Source: Acidobacteriota bacterium
GTDB taxonomy: Bacteria; Acidobacteriota; Terriglobia; Acidiferrales; UBA7541
Direction: 5' to 3'
Length of the DNA stretch: 56,018 bases
NCBI GenBank assembly: GCA_013289695.1
Contig: JABCZK010000030.1
Coordinates: 1-56,018, forward strand
Positions 27,164 through 36,953 of this stretch are shown here, in pieces. Position 1 is the stretch's first letter; every line of letters begins with the position of its first letter. The notes beneath the pieces were generated by a model. It was not told where the DNA came from and did not search any database. It was given only the letters and a program-made list of their open reading frames with translations. A program made the position numbers and the translations under genes.

Positions 27164-27210
27164 CACAAAAAAGGTTCCTTCCGAGCGCGCCGTTGCGCTC
27201 GGAAGGAACC
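27164..27210 (-). terminator. rho-independent terminator of the SYLF gene
   Basis: A perfect 16-base-pair stem (27173-27188 against 27195-27210) with a 6-base loop. Read on the minus strand it is followed by six T. It starts 25 bases after the stop of the SYLF gene at 27235. On the plus strand a weaker CTTTTC follows, so it may also stop transcripts from 26635. Confidence 0.9.
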
Positions 27211-27234
27211 GGGCGAAACTTTTCTGTACTTCGC

Positions 27235-27948
27235 CTATTGTCCCCTTTGTACCGCGTGCTTCGGCGTCCTCGCGTTCAGCGTCGCAATCATGCCGCGGGC
27301 TGATGGAGGCACCGTCGTATCGTGAGCGAGTACGATGTCCTTGGCTGAAATTCTCTCACCGTAGATTCGCACGTTGGCGTCATTGTCCGGCCGGATGGTG
27401 GAACCCTCCAGCGAAACGCCGGCGAATATGCCGCGTGCGCGGGAGTAGCTCAATATCTCGGCGCGCATCGAGACGTCTGTTTCCGCCGACGCGTCCCGGC
27501 CTACCGGTCCAGCCGCCACCGAAGCGTCTCCTCCGAGTTTCACTTTGCTGCTCAAGATTCCGTTGGCCCCACGGTCATTCATCACCAGCAGGACGAAATC
27601 CGTTGCTTGTCCGCCGATCTGAAAGCCCACGCTGCCACCCTCGAGGGCCATCATCGAAGGCGCACCCCACGGGCCGTTGAAGTTTTCGCCCCGGCGGCAG
27701 GTCATGGCGCCGCGGCCATAGCTTGCCCCGACGACGAACGCAGCCTTCAGCACCGAGGGAAACACAACGACGCAGTCGGCCTTATCGAGCAGGTCTTGCG
27801 GTATGTCGTCTGGAACATTCAGAATTTCATGCAACACCGTGCCGGAGGTCTGCAGGCGATCCTGATCTTTTTCGGTATCGTCTGCCCAGCCGGTCACTGC
27901 CAGCAGCAACAGGGCGCTCATCGCGCCTGCGAACATCATCTTTTTCAT
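27235..27948 (-). CDS. SYLF (Ysc84-type) domain secreted protein
   Basis: A 237-residue protein with a signal peptide (MKKMMFAGAMSALLLLAVTG, about 1-22). The SYLF domain covers about 50-225: DLLDKADCVVVFPSVLKAAF, GASYGRGAMTCR, APSMMALEGGSVGFQIGGQ and DVSMRAEILSYSRARGIFAG. SYLF proteins bind phosphoinositides or other lipids in eukaryotes; in bacteria the role is unknown and probably in the periplasm. TAGGAGATTCAA precedes the ATG. It has its own terminator. The DUF1328 gene lies 68 bases upstream on the same strand and may be co-transcribed. Confidence 0.92.
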   Translation of the reverse strand: MKKMMFAGAMSALLLLAVTGWADDTEKDQDRLQTSGTVLHEILNVPDDIPQDLLDKADCVVVFPSVLKAAFVVGASYGRGAMTCRRGENFNGPWGAPSMMALEGGSVGFQIGGQATDFVLLVMNDRGANGILSSKVKLGGDASVAAGPVGRDASAETDVSMRAEILSYSRARGIFAGVSLEGSTIRPDNDANVRIYGERISAKDIVLAHDTTVPPSARGMIATLNARTPKHAVQRGQ

Positions 27949-28016
27949 TTGAATCTCCTAGGACGAACGAAATTGTGCGGAACTACGGGCCGCACTTTTC
28001 GAACGACGACTTGGGC

Positions 28017-28193
28017 CTAGCTTCCGGCGCTATCGCCGCGCAAAAGATGCATGAGCAGCGTGACTAGAAATACTGCCAAGAAAATAAAAAAGAGAATCTT
28101 GGCAATGCCCGCTGCGGCGAAGGCGATGCCTCCGAATCCCAAAAATCCCGCGATCAACGCCACCACCAGGAATATCAGTGCGTAATAAAGCAT
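28017..28193 (-). CDS. DUF1328 (YtjA-type) small membrane protein
   Basis: A 58-residue protein starting [20 protein letters not shown], with [20 protein letters not shown] as the second half. These are the conserved DUF1328 blocks. Two membrane helices are predicted (about 3-24 and 30-50). GAGGAGCGAAAC precedes the ATG. Function is unknown. A more diverged relative is encoded at 3136-3300. It sits upstream of the SYLF gene on the same strand. Confidence 0.9.
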   Translation of the reverse strand: MLYYALIFLVVALIAGFLGFGGIAFAAAGIAKILFFIFLAVFLVTLLMHLLRGDSAGS

Positions 28194-28652
28194 GTTTCGC
28201 TCCTCGCGCTTCCGAACAGCCGCGCCTGCGCATTATCTTTCAATGTCCACTGGGCTACCGAAGATGAATGCGCACATAGAGACTAGGCGAGACCCGCGTA
28301 CGCGGCCATACGTCGAAAGCTGTAAACGGGCAGGGATTCTTCCCGTACATCCGATCCGCAGCCGACTTGCCGAGCCCGATGCGAGGCCGAACCCGCTGCA
28401 CCGCAGAATCGAGAATCCGCGCGAACCGGAGCTGTTTCGCGTGCACGTCTAGGGTTCACTCGTCTTGCGCGAGCAGCGCCGGCTGCGCGCTTTCGGACTG
28501 CTCTATCCGAATTGGGGGAGACTGGACAAACTAGAAATGCGGGAGCGCGAGAGAACGATGGCAAGCCCGGGACAGCAAGAAGTCAGGCCCAAAACAAACT
28601 GCCCCGAATTTGGCGTTTGCGCTTCGCGCCTTCGCGGCCGAGGATGGACAAC
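28194..28652. other. intergenic region, about 460 bases
   Basis: This lies between the start of the DUF1328 gene and the stop of the RND permease gene, both on the minus strand. It should hold the DUF1328/SYLF promoter and the end of the efflux transcript. No coding frame or strong hairpin was recognised. Confidence 0.35.
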
Positions 28653-31600
28653 TCAAACCTCGGCAGCTTGTCTTGCGCCCAGGTAATAGTGGATGGCGGG
28701 GGTAAATACCAGGGACAGCACCATCGAACTTGCCACTCCGCCCACCACTGCAATGGCCAACGGCTTCAACATCTGGGAACCCGCGCCAATCGCCAAAGCC
28801 AGCGGCAACATTCCCGCAATGGTGGCCAGCGCGGTCATGCAGATCGGGCGCAAACGCCGGCGCCCTGCCTGAATCATCGCATCGCGCGCGGAAAGACCCA
28901 AGCCGCGAAACCGTTGCTCGGCGTCCAGAAGCAGGATGCCGTTCTTCGTGACGATGCCGATCACCATGATCATACCCATGAAGGAAGCCACATTGAAGGT
29001 GGTGCCCGTGAGCAGCAGAGCCAGCAGGCCCCCAAAGGAGGAAAGTAATGCCGACGCCAGAATCGCCGCCGGAGCCGAAAAAGTGCGAAATTCGAAAAGC
29101 AAAACCACGAACAGCAAAAGCAGCGCCAGAAACAGAACCATCGAAAGATCGTGAAATGATTTTTGCTGCTCCTGGTACGCGCCGCCGTATTCGACTCGGA
29201 TCGTCGCAGGCAGTTGCAGATCGCCGACCGCCTTTTGCACGGCGGCAACCCCTCGACCCAGGTCTACTCCCTCCAGACGCGCGGTCACTTCGATAAGCCG
29301 CTGCAAATTTTCGCGACGAATTTCCGTTTGGCCCGGGTCGGTCGAGATCGTCGAGAGCGATCCCAGCGTGGCCGTTCGCCCGGTGGAGCTGGCCAGCAGC
29401 GTGTTGGTCATGCGATCGAGCGACGCGCGGCTTTCCAGCGGGAAACGCACGCGAATCGGATAAACCCGATCGTTCAGCACCACAGGCGTGGCCGCGGGCT
29501 CGCCCTCCAGAATCGCAGAGGCATCAACGGCGATTTCCTCCGGCGTGAAACCGGCGCGCGATGCTACCGCCGAATCCACCTGAAACGTCACGGCAGGCCC
29601 GCTGATGGTATTCTCGATTCCGTCCAGCACGTCCACGACTCCGGGAACTTTGCCGATGGCCTCGGCAACGCGTGGCGCCGACTTCAACAACAATTGGGGA
29701 TCCTGCGAGAACATCTTGATAACTACGGGCTCGGGCGCGCTGGTGAGGTCCCCGATCATGTCCTGCAACACCTGGACGAACTCCACATCGGCGGCGGGTT
29801 CGCTCTGTTTGATTTTCGCGCGAACTTCCTCGATGATTTCATCAATACCGCGATCCCGTTTCTGCTTCAGCCGAACCGTAAAGTCTCCGCGATTTGCTTC
29901 GGTGACAGCCGCCAGGCCCAGCTGCAGTCCGGTGCGTCGCGAAGTGTTCTCGACTTCCGGAGTTTCGCGCAGAATCTGTTCGATGTGCTGAAGAATGCGA
30001 TTGGACTCCGCCAGCGAACTTCCCGGTGGAGTGTAGTAATCGAGAATAAAACCGCCTTCGTCCATTTCAGGAAGCAAATCGCTGCCCAGAAAGTGGTAGC
30101 ACACCACGGAAAGCACCACAATCAGAAGCGAGCTAGCCACAAGCATTACCGGGCGCAGCAACACGGCTTGCATAATCCGCTCGTAAAGGCGGACCAGGCG
30201 TGCGAAGAAACCGGCGGTGGGCGCTTGTTCAGCCACCACGGGGCCAGCCCGGCCAAATTCGGTGGCTGGTTCCGATCCATCGTGGGCAGAGTTTGCCGCC
30301 TCCGCTTTTTTGCGAATCAGGAATTGACTCAGCGTGGGCGTCCACAGCAGCGCCAGTACCAGCGAGCTGAACAGCGCGACGGTCATCGTGATCGCCAGAG
30401 CGCGGAAGAAGCTGCCGGTCACTCCGGTAACCGCGATCAGCGGCAAGAAAACCACGATGGGCGTAATGGTCGAACCCACCAGAGGAACGGTCATCTCCCG
30501 CAGAGCCTGCCGAATGGATTGCAGGCGGTCCTCGCCGGCGTCGCGGTGTAGCACGATGTTTTCTAGAATGACGATGGCGTCGTCAATCACCAGGCCCACC
30601 GCCGCCGCCAGTCCGCCCAGGGTCATGAGATTGAAGCTTTGTCCCGTAATTTTCAGAACGATGCACGTTAACAGGAGGGTCGCGGGAATCACCAGACCAG
30701 CGACCAGAGACGTGCCCCAATCGCGGAGAAAGAGCACCAATATCGCGGACGAAAGCAGCAAGCCCAGCAGCACGGCATCGCGCACGCTCGAAATGGAATC
30801 ATGCACGATGGTGGACTGATCGTAGAACGGCTCCAGGTGTACTCCGGGCGGCAGCGTGGTTTGCAGCTCGGCAATCTTGGCGTGCACTTCGTCAGCAACC
30901 GAGAGCGTATTGCTGTCCGGCTGGCGATTGATGCTCAAAAGGACAGCGGGCTTACCATTGGCGGTGACGACGGTGTAAACGGGCGCGACCGAAGGCGCTA
31001 CCGCGGAAATATCGCCGACGCGAATCGGAACCCCCGTCGCGGAAGTCTTCACCACGATTTGCCCGATTTGCTCGGGTGTGTGCACTTGGCCGCTAACCAG
31101 GCCCAGAACGAGTTGGTGGTCATGGTCCAACAGGCCTGGCGAATCGATCAGGTTGCTGCGACGAATGGCCTCGAGGATGTCGGTGACGGTGATGTTGCTC
31201 GCCAGCAATCGCGCGGGGTCCGGCGTTACCTGGAACTCCGGAACGCGCCCGCCCTGAATCAAGACGGAAGCCACACCGTCCAGACGGTTGATACGCGGCT
31301 TGATGTCGTAGGTGGCGATTTCCCAGAGTTTGTCTTGTGGGAGCTGAGCGGACGTCAAGCTATATCCGAGAATGGGAAAGGTCGCGAAAGTCAGGCGGTG
31401 CGTTTCAATCCGCGCCGTTGGCGGAAGCTCCGCCTGCAGCCGGGCGACGACAGCGTCAACGCGCTGCAGTGTCAACACCATGTCGCTGTTCCAATCAAAA
31501 AACAGATCCACATCAGCGGAACCGCGGCTGGTGGTGGACACCACGCGCTGCAGCCCAGGCACTGCGTTCACCGCTTCTTCGATGGGACGCGTGATCGTGA

Positions 31601-31826
31601 CGAGCATCTGGTCGATCGGCGTGACGCCGTTATCAATGCCGATCACAATCCGCGGAAAATCCGTCTCCGGAAACACCGAGACGGGAACGGTGAATGTCAG
31701 GTAAACGCCGACCAGCGCGACGCTCGCCACCAAAAATAGAATGGGCCGCGATAACCGCTGGAACCACGGCTCCCCCGAAGCAGCCGCGTTCTCGCCTGAA
31801 CCGCCCGGACGAAGAGAAGCTCCCAT
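28653..31826 (-). CDS. RND efflux pump inner-membrane permease (AcrB/HAE-like)
   Basis: A 1057-residue proton-driven pump with 12 membrane helices in two repeats and two large periplasmic loops. Visible marks are FTVPVSVFPETDFPRI after the first helix, the helix-4 motif GLVIDDAIVILENI with the two proton-relay Asp, and a matching second half (GMIMVIGIVTKNGILLLDAEQ). The double Asp in helix 4 fits the hydrophobe/multidrug class rather than the heavy-metal class. Its substrate is unknown. It starts five bases after the adaptor's stop, with AAGGA as ribosome-binding site. It is last in the order regulator, kinase, outer-membrane factor, adaptor, pump. Confidence 0.93.
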   Translation of the reverse strand: MGASLRPGGSGENAAASGEPWFQRLSRPILFLVASVALVGVYLTFTVPVSVFPETDFPRIVIGIDNGVTPIDQMLVTITRPIEEAVNAVPGLQRVVSTTSRGSADVDLFFDWNSDMVLTLQRVDAVVARLQAELPPTARIETHRLTFATFPILGYSLTSAQLPQDKLWEIATYDIKPRINRLDGVASVLIQGGRVPEFQVTPDPARLLASNITVTDILEAIRRSNLIDSPGLLDHDHQLVLGLVSGQVHTPEQIGQIVVKTSATGVPIRVGDISAVAPSVAPVYTVVTANGKPAVLLSINRQPDSNTLSVADEVHAKIAELQTTLPPGVHLEPFYDQSTIVHDSISSVRDAVLLGLLLSSAILVLFLRDWGTSLVAGLVIPATLLLTCIVLKITGQSFNLMTLGGLAAAVGLVIDDAIVILENIVLHRDAGEDRLQSIRQALREMTVPLVGSTITPIVVFLPLIAVTGVTGSFFRALAITMTVALFSSLVLALLWTPTLSQFLIRKKAEAANSAHDGSEPATEFGRAGPVVAEQAPTAGFFARLVRLYERIMQAVLLRPVMLVASSLLIVVLSVVCYHFLGSDLLPEMDEGGFILDYYTPPGSSLAESNRILQHIEQILRETPEVENTSRRTGLQLGLAAVTEANRGDFTVRLKQKRDRGIDEIIEEVRAKIKQSEPAADVEFVQVLQDMIGDLTSAPEPVVIKMFSQDPQLLLKSAPRVAEAIGKVPGVVDVLDGIENTISGPAVTFQVDSAVASRAGFTPEEIAVDASAILEGEPAATPVVLNDRVYPIRVRFPLESRASLDRMTNTLLASSTGRTATLGSLSTISTDPGQTEIRRENLQRLIEVTARLEGVDLGRGVAAVQKAVGDLQLPATIRVEYGGAYQEQQKSFHDLSMVLFLALLLLFVVLLFEFRTFSAPAAILASALLSSFGGLLALLLTGTTFNVASFMGMIMVIGIVTKNGILLLDAEQRFRGLGLSARDAMIQAGRRRLRPICMTALATIAGMLPLALAIGAGSQMLKPLAIAVVGGVASSMVLSLVFTPAIHYYLGARQAAEV

Positions 31827-31831
31827 CCTGG

Positions 31832-33121
31832 CTAATCCTTCTCCGAGCTGGCTTCGGCCGATTTTGCGGCCGCCGTCTTAATCGCCGTTCCATCCGGCAG
31901 GCCATATCCGCCGGACGTGATCACGGCATCGCCGGCGTTCACGCCGGATAGGATCTGGACCGCATCGGCGGCGCGTATGCCAGTCGCAACAATGTGCGCG
32001 TGCGCGATGCCATCAGAGCCGGCGATGAGCACGTAGGGCGCATCGTCCGGGTTCTTCAGCAAGGCCGCCGCCGGTACCACGATCGCGTCGTCTACCGTTT
32101 GCGCGGTCACCGTAATCGTTACAGTCATACCCGGCTTGATGCCCGGATCAGGCTTGGACGCTTCCACCCACACTTCGATGGTGGTGCTGCCTGGATCAAG
32201 CGCCGGACTGACGAGCGTAACGCGCGCATCGCTTGCGTTTTCGTCGCCGGGCAATTTAATTTGCGCGGCATCACCCACTTTCAACTGCGACGCCAGAGCA
32301 GCCGCGATATGCGCCTTGGCAATCAGCTTTGAGGTGTCCATCACGGTGAGCAGCGGTTGATTGGCAGTGGCCAGCTCGCCGGGAAATAACGGGCGATCCG
32401 TGACCACGCCGTCAATCGGGCTGCGAATTTCGGAGTAGCTCAGTTGCGCCTGCGCGCCGAGATACTTGCCCTTAGCGGCGGAAAGCTGCCCCGTCGCGGA
32501 TTTCAACGTCTGCTCTTGTCCGATTCGTTGCAGATCATCCAGCTGCTTTGCCGCCTGCTGGTACTGGCTGCGCGCTTGCGCCAGCGCGACTTCCGCGGCA
32601 TCCAGGTCTCGCCGCGGTAATGCGCCCTGGTCAAACAATGCCTTGCGGCTGTCGTATACCGTTTGTTGCGCGTTGAAAGCGGCTTTCGCCGATGCGGCGT
32701 CCAGTTCCGCTTTCTGTATTTGTTCGGGAAGGCTCGCCCCCGTGGTTGCGATGTAGCCCGCCTGGGCTTGCTCGAATTCGCCCTTGCTCTGCTCGGAGGC
32801 GGCGGAAAGGTCGGCATTTTCCAGCACCGCCAGTAATTGCCCCTTTCGCACGTGGGAACCGCGCTGCACTTCAAACGTCTTGATGGTCGAAGTGATTTTT
32901 GGAGTGAGGATCGCCTGCTGCAACGGGAACACCAGCGCCTCCGCCGAAATCGTTTCCGAAATCGGCGCGCGGCGCGCAAGGGTCACTTCCACATTCGCGA
33001 CCGGCGCTTTGTCTTTTACAGACGCACCGCATCCGGCCACGCACCAAAGCGCGATGATTCCCGCGCCAAGAACCAGCCGGGGCTGCTGCGCAGTGCCTGG
33101 ATGTTCTGTATCGAATTTCAT
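31832..33121 (-). CDS. RND efflux periplasmic adaptor lipoprotein
   Basis: A 429-residue membrane fusion protein. The N-terminal lipobox (LWCVAGC-G, Cys about residue 31) gives a lipid anchor. The barrel-sandwich halves (HVRKGQLLAVLENADL; YSEIRSPIDGVVTDRPLF) flank a long coiled-coil hairpin (about 105-220). Beta-barrel and membrane-proximal domains follow (GIKPGMTVTITV, VVPAAALL, GVNAGDAVITSGGYGLPDG). It links the RND pump to the outer-membrane factor. Its ATG overlaps the stop of the upstream outer-membrane factor by four bases, so the genes are translationally coupled. Confidence 0.93.
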   Translation of the reverse strand: MKFDTEHPGTAQQPRLVLGAGIIALWCVAGCGASVKDKAPVANVEVTLARRAPISETISAEALVFPLQQAILTPKITSTIKTFEVQRGSHVRKGQLLAVLENADLSAASEQSKGEFEQAQAGYIATTGASLPEQIQKAELDAASAKAAFNAQQTVYDSRKALFDQGALPRRDLDAAEVALAQARSQYQQAAKQLDDLQRIGQEQTLKSATGQLSAAKGKYLGAQAQLSYSEIRSPIDGVVTDRPLFPGELATANQPLLTVMDTSKLIAKAHIAAALASQLKVGDAAQIKLPGDENASDARVTLVSPALDPGSTTIEVWVEASKPDPGIKPGMTVTITVTAQTVDDAIVVPAAALLKNPDDAPYVLIAGSDGIAHAHIVATGIRAADAVQILSGVNAGDAVITSGGYGLPDGTAIKTAAAKSAEASSEKD

Positions 33122-34509
33122 CGAGTGGACATGGCTCCCGTCAGCGTCTGCAGGTTTGCCAGAGCAACGCGGTAGCGAACCGCGCCATCTTCATAGGTGT
33201 TGGCGGCCTGCGCGGATGTGGTCTGCGCATCAACGACCTCCAACACGGTGGCTTCGCCGCCCTTATAGCGCAGCGTTGTGAGCCGCAAACTTTCCGCGGC
33301 AAGTTCCGCGGATCGGCTGAGCCCCGATTGTTCGTCGAGCGCCGTCTCCGCTTCATTGTAGAGCGATTGGATTTCAGCCAGCAGCTTGCGCTGCGCGAAG
33401 GAAAGCTCCCGGGCCGACTGCGCCTGGCGAATTTGCGCCTGCTTCACGCGGCTTTGCGTGGCGCCCCAATTCCAAATGGGGATATTAAGGGTGGCGGATG
33501 CCGACGACCCAAGATTGGGAACTTGCTGCCCAAGCAAAATACTGTTGGTCGCGAAGCGAGACGCGTCAATACCATAGAAGTAATCCAGGCCCAGAGAAGG
33601 CAGGTACGCCGAGCGTTCCACTGCAACAGTGTCCTTCGCTTGCTGCACCGCGGCGAGTGCGCCGCGAACGTCAGGATTTTCCCGGCTCGCCTGTTGCTGC
33701 ACTTCCCCAAGCGTCGGCAGCGGAATGCTGGCGTGGAGATCGTCCGTCAATTCGAAGCGATCGTTAAAGTCAGGGAAGAGCAATACTGCGATATCCAGGC
33801 GCGCGTTCAGCAAAGCAAGGCGGGCCTCCTGAAGCAGGCGCCGGCGCTCTCGCGCTTGTAACTCGGCTTTAATCACATCGGAATGCGCCGCTTCGCCGCC
33901 GTTTTCCAGATTTTGCGTTACTTTCAAGAACTGCTCGCCCTCATCGGCGGCCTTCTGCGCCAGATCCGTCTTGCGCTGCGCAGCCAGCGCCGCGAAATAA
34001 TCCTGCACGACGGTGACCACGAGTCCGCGCGAAGCAATTTCGGCGCGTGCGCGCGCGAGTGATGCGGCAGCCGAAGCGCGGCGGACGGCATAGATTCCGG
34101 CCACATCGAGCGTCTCGTGAGCGTTGCCCTGGCTGATGTATTCATGCACGGCGTTGTTGGCGATGTAGCGCACGCCGCCGGCGCCGTTGCCTTGCGTATA
34201 GAGCAGCTGGTTGTTGTAGCTGACTGTGGGCAGGAGCGCGTCTTTTGCCTGTTTGGTGTCTTCATGAGCGATCTGCGCATCCGCCAGCGCGGCCTGGAAT
34301 TGCGGGCTGTTCTGCCGCGCGCGCGCCAGCGCTTCCTCCAGCGTCAGGCGAATTGTGCCATCTGCGGGAGCAGGCGCCTGGCTCGGCTGGAGGTCCACCG
34401 CCTTGGCGGGTGAATTTGCAGAAATCTGCGCCGCGCGCGCACACAGCGAAAGCACGCCCGAAAGCAGCAGAAGCCCGGCGAGGTATCGCAGCGTGAAAAC
34501 CTTGTTCAT
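33118..34509 (-). CDS. TolC-type outer-membrane efflux protein
   Basis: A 463-residue protein with a signal peptide (YLAGLLLLSGVLSLCARA). The OEP fold follows as two repeats of long amphipathic helices: LTLEEALARARQNSPQFQAALAD near the start of the mature part and LNIPIWNWGATQSRVKQAQI in the second repeat, the usual entry to the second barrel half. It forms the outer-membrane duct for the adjacent adaptor and pump. It starts 80 bases after the stop of the sensor kinase, so the five genes can form one transcript. Its ribosome-binding site is weak. Confidence 0.93.
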   Translation of the reverse strand: MNKVFTLRYLAGLLLLSGVLSLCARAAQISANSPAKAVDLQPSQAPAPADGTIRLTLEEALARARQNSPQFQAALADAQIAHEDTKQAKDALLPTVSYNNQLLYTQGNGAGGVRYIANNAVHEYISQGNAHETLDVAGIYAVRRASAAASLARARAEIASRGLVVTVVQDYFAALAAQRKTDLAQKAADEGEQFLKVTQNLENGGEAAHSDVIKAELQARERRRLLQEARLALLNARLDIAVLLFPDFNDRFELTDDLHASIPLPTLGEVQQQASRENPDVRGALAAVQQAKDTVAVERSAYLPSLGLDYFYGIDASRFATNSILLGQQVPNLGSSASATLNIPIWNWGATQSRVKQAQIRQAQSARELSFAQRKLLAEIQSLYNEAETALDEQSGLSRSAELAAESLRLTTLRYKGGEATVLEVVDAQTTSAQAANTYEDGAVRYRVALANLQTLTGAMSTR

Positions 34510-34589
34510 AAATTTCTCGCGCCCACATACTGCAACGAAGACCCCCGAGGTACCGTCACCAAATTAACGATTGGCAGATAAACGCAGGA

Positions 34590-36056
34590 TTAACGCGAGG
34601 CACCGGAAGAAGGCAGAATATCGCTGGACGCGGGTATGCGCACCGAAAACTTACTGCCCGTGGCGTCGGAACGCACCAGCTCGATGCGGCCCAGGTGTGC
34701 CTCGGCGATCCAGCGTGCAATGGAAAGTCCTAGGCCTGCGCCGGTACGTGAGCGTGCGCGATCGGCGCGAAAAAACCGCTCGAAAATTCGGGATTGCATG
34801 TCCACGGGAATTCCGGGTCCGCTATCCGTCACGCTCAGTTCGTACCCATCCCTCGCGGAGTCGCACGCGACAGAAATACTTCCTCCCGCAGGCGTGTACT
34901 TGATGGCGTTGTCCAGAAGATTCAGAATCATCCGGCGCAGCAGATCCTCATCCCCGCGTACGGGCATTTCTTCCGCTGTCGCCGCTGCCAAGGTAATGTT
35001 CTTGGCCTGTGCGAGGGCGCGTGTGGCGCGCACACAGTCGGCGACGAGTTCGTCCAGATAGAAATCGTTCTGCGCCAGCCGATACTCGCCGGCGTCCGCG
35101 CGCGTCAGGGTGAATAGGTCTTCTACGACGCGCGCCAGCCGTTGCGCTTCCTCATGCAGTACGGCGAGCGATTCGCGATACTCCTCGGGCGACCGCGACG
35201 CCTGCGAAAGCGCCACCTCGGCTTCGCCGCGCAGAATTGAAACCGGAGTGCGCAGCTCATGCGCAGCGTCCGAAATAAACCGGCGCTGGCGTTCGAACGA
35301 TTGATCGAGGCGATCCAGAAGATCGTTGAATGTCTGGGCCAGCCTGCCGAGCTCATCATTCGCGTTGCGAACTTCGAGCCGTTCGTGCAGATTTACGGCA
35401 CCAATGCGTTCCGCCTGCTTGCCCATGGCGGCAACGGGTGCCAGACTTCTGCGCGCCAGAAAATAGCCGCCGACGCCCGCCAGCAGCACGCCCAGCGGGA
35501 TCAACCACGCGAAGGCGACGCGAATCTCTTCCAGCATTTCCTGTTGCGAATGACGGGAGCGAAGAATCATGAGCAACCAGGTCTGGCCATTCGCAGAGAA
35601 ACGGGTGGCGTACGCCCGAAAGCCGCCTTTTTCTCCCGCGATGGTCTGATAGCTCCGGCCTGATTGCGAGGCCGCCTCGACAAAACGCTGAAAGCCGCTG
35701 GAAGCGAGAGAGCGCGCGGCTATCGAATTCGCGGGATCGTTGGGAGGCATGATGTCCGCCGAGCTTGCGGCAATCTTCCCCGCGGCATCCACCAGCAGCA
35801 GAACATCGCCTCGCACACGGTGCTCTAGCATTGCTTGCTGTGCAGCAGCCTGCCATCCGCCAGATTCGTCCGGATCCTTGAGTTCATCATGAAAGGTCAC
35901 TAGAAAAGAATTGGCGAGTTCCGCCAGGTCAGCGTCGGTGCGGCGATTTTCGGCTCCGGAAAAAAGGAAGTAACTCGTCAGGCTGAAAACGAGCAGCAGA
36001 AGCGCCAGCACCACGGAGTACCACAGCGTCAGACGGGCGCGCAAGGTATCAAACAT
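34590..36056 (-). CDS. membrane sensor histidine kinase of the OmpR/CusS type
   Basis: A 488-residue protein from ATG 36056 (MFDTLRARLTLWYSVVLALL). Membrane segment 1 is at about 10-30 and a periplasmic sensor region at about 35-165. Membrane segment 2 (AWLIPLGVLLAGVGGYFLA) leads into HAMP (RRSLAPVAAMGKQAERI). HisKA has FISDAAHELRTPVSILRGEA with the phospho-His. HATPase has NLLDNAIKYTPAGG, DSGPGIP and GAGLGLSIARW. Its start lies inside the end of the upstream regulator gene (8-base overlap), so the pair is translationally coupled. It probably controls the efflux genes immediately downstream. Confidence 0.94.
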   Translation of the reverse strand: MFDTLRARLTLWYSVVLALLLLVFSLTSYFLFSGAENRRTDADLAELANSFLVTFHDELKDPDESGGWQAAAQQAMLEHRVRGDVLLLVDAAGKIAASSADIMPPNDPANSIAARSLASSGFQRFVEAASQSGRSYQTIAGEKGGFRAYATRFSANGQTWLLMILRSRHSQQEMLEEIRVAFAWLIPLGVLLAGVGGYFLARRSLAPVAAMGKQAERIGAVNLHERLEVRNANDELGRLAQTFNDLLDRLDQSFERQRRFISDAAHELRTPVSILRGEAEVALSQASRSPEEYRESLAVLHEEAQRLARVVEDLFTLTRADAGEYRLAQNDFYLDELVADCVRATRALAQAKNITLAAATAEEMPVRGDEDLLRRMILNLLDNAIKYTPAGGSISVACDSARDGYELSVTDSGPGIPVDMQSRIFERFFRADRARSRTGAGLGLSIARWIAEAHLGRIELVRSDATGSKFSVRIPASSDILPSSGASR

Positions 36057-36789
36057 GATTCTTCTTGCTCGCTGCACTCGATTTTTTTCTCGCTGGATCG
36101 TTGGCGCGCGCATTTTCTTCCTCGGGTCCGAAGAGGTAGCCCGCGCCACGCCGGGTATGCAAGAGCGGCACTTTCGAGTCCGTGTCTATCTTGCGCCGCA
36201 AGCGATTCACGTACACTTCAATCAAGTTCGAAAAGGGGTCGAAGGTTTCGTCCCAGACATGTTCCGCAATGGCGGCGCGTCCCACCACGCGGCCCGCGTT
36301 ACGCGCCAAAAATTCCACCAGTGCGTATTCCTTGGTGGTTAGCGCGATGCGGCGCCCGCCGCGCGTTACCGTCTGACTCGCGCTGTTTACCACCAGATCC
36401 GCGACGGTAATGTTCGGAGGCCGGAGTTCGCCAGAACGGCGCAGCAGAGCGCGGAGACGGGCGAGCAGTTCGCGGAAGGCGAAAGGCTTGGCTAGGTAAT
36501 CGTCCGCGCCCACGTCCAAACCTGCGATGCGGTCCTCGACACCGTCGAGCGCAGTCAGCATCAGGATGGGCACGCGCTCGCCGGATTTGCGAATCTCTTT
36601 GCACACCGCAAAACCGTCGCGCCCGGGAATCATTACGTCCAGGATTATCAGGTCGTAGGTATTGATTTCAGCCTGATACAGCGCGTCATCGCCGGTGGTC
36701 GCGGTATCCACCGCGTAGGCCTGTTCCCGCAGCCCTTTCAGGACGAAGCGCAGAACTCCCGGATCATCTTCCACCAGCAGAAGCCGCAT
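36049..36789 (-). CDS. OmpR/PhoB-family response regulator
   Basis: A 246-residue protein from ATG 36789 (MRLLLVEDDPGVLRF). The receiver (about 1-115) has the acceptor Asp in LIILDVMIPGRDGFAV and the Lys in DYLAKPFAFRELLARL. The winged-helix domain (about 130-225) has LTTKEYALVEFLARNAGRVV, the EHVWDE segment and the YVNRLRRKID recognition region. The tail is Lys/Ala-rich and ends in the overlap with the kinase gene. It should activate the downstream efflux operon when phosphorylated. The promoter is probably in 36790-36953, shared with the divergent gene at 36954. Confidence 0.95.
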   Translation of the reverse strand: MRLLLVEDDPGVLRFVLKGLREQAYAVDTATTGDDALYQAEINTYDLIILDVMIPGRDGFAVCKEIRKSGERVPILMLTALDGVEDRIAGLDVGADDYLAKPFAFRELLARLRALLRRSGELRPPNITVADLVVNSASQTVTRGGRRIALTTKEYALVEFLARNAGRVVGRAAIAEHVWDETFDPFSNLIEVYVNRLRRKIDTDSKVPLLHTRRGAGYLFGPEEENARANDPARKKSSAASKKNHV

Positions 36790-36953
36790 GGCGACATCAT
36801 ACTGCACTCCGCTATTTCTGTTCCAAGGCCCGCGCCGCACAGCGTGTTCTGGCATAATCTTCCATCGTCGGCCATTTATCCTGCGTTTAACTTGGGTGTG
36901 ACATGGTCCCAGCGCAGGGCTGGGCTGCTCGCTTTAAATTTTTGGAGGATTTC

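Noticed and set aside
29163..30551. A 462-codon plus-strand frame opposite the RND pump gene
   Set aside because: It is the complement of a clear RND permease; it has no ribosome-binding site and an Arg/His/Gln-rich composition typical of antisense frames.
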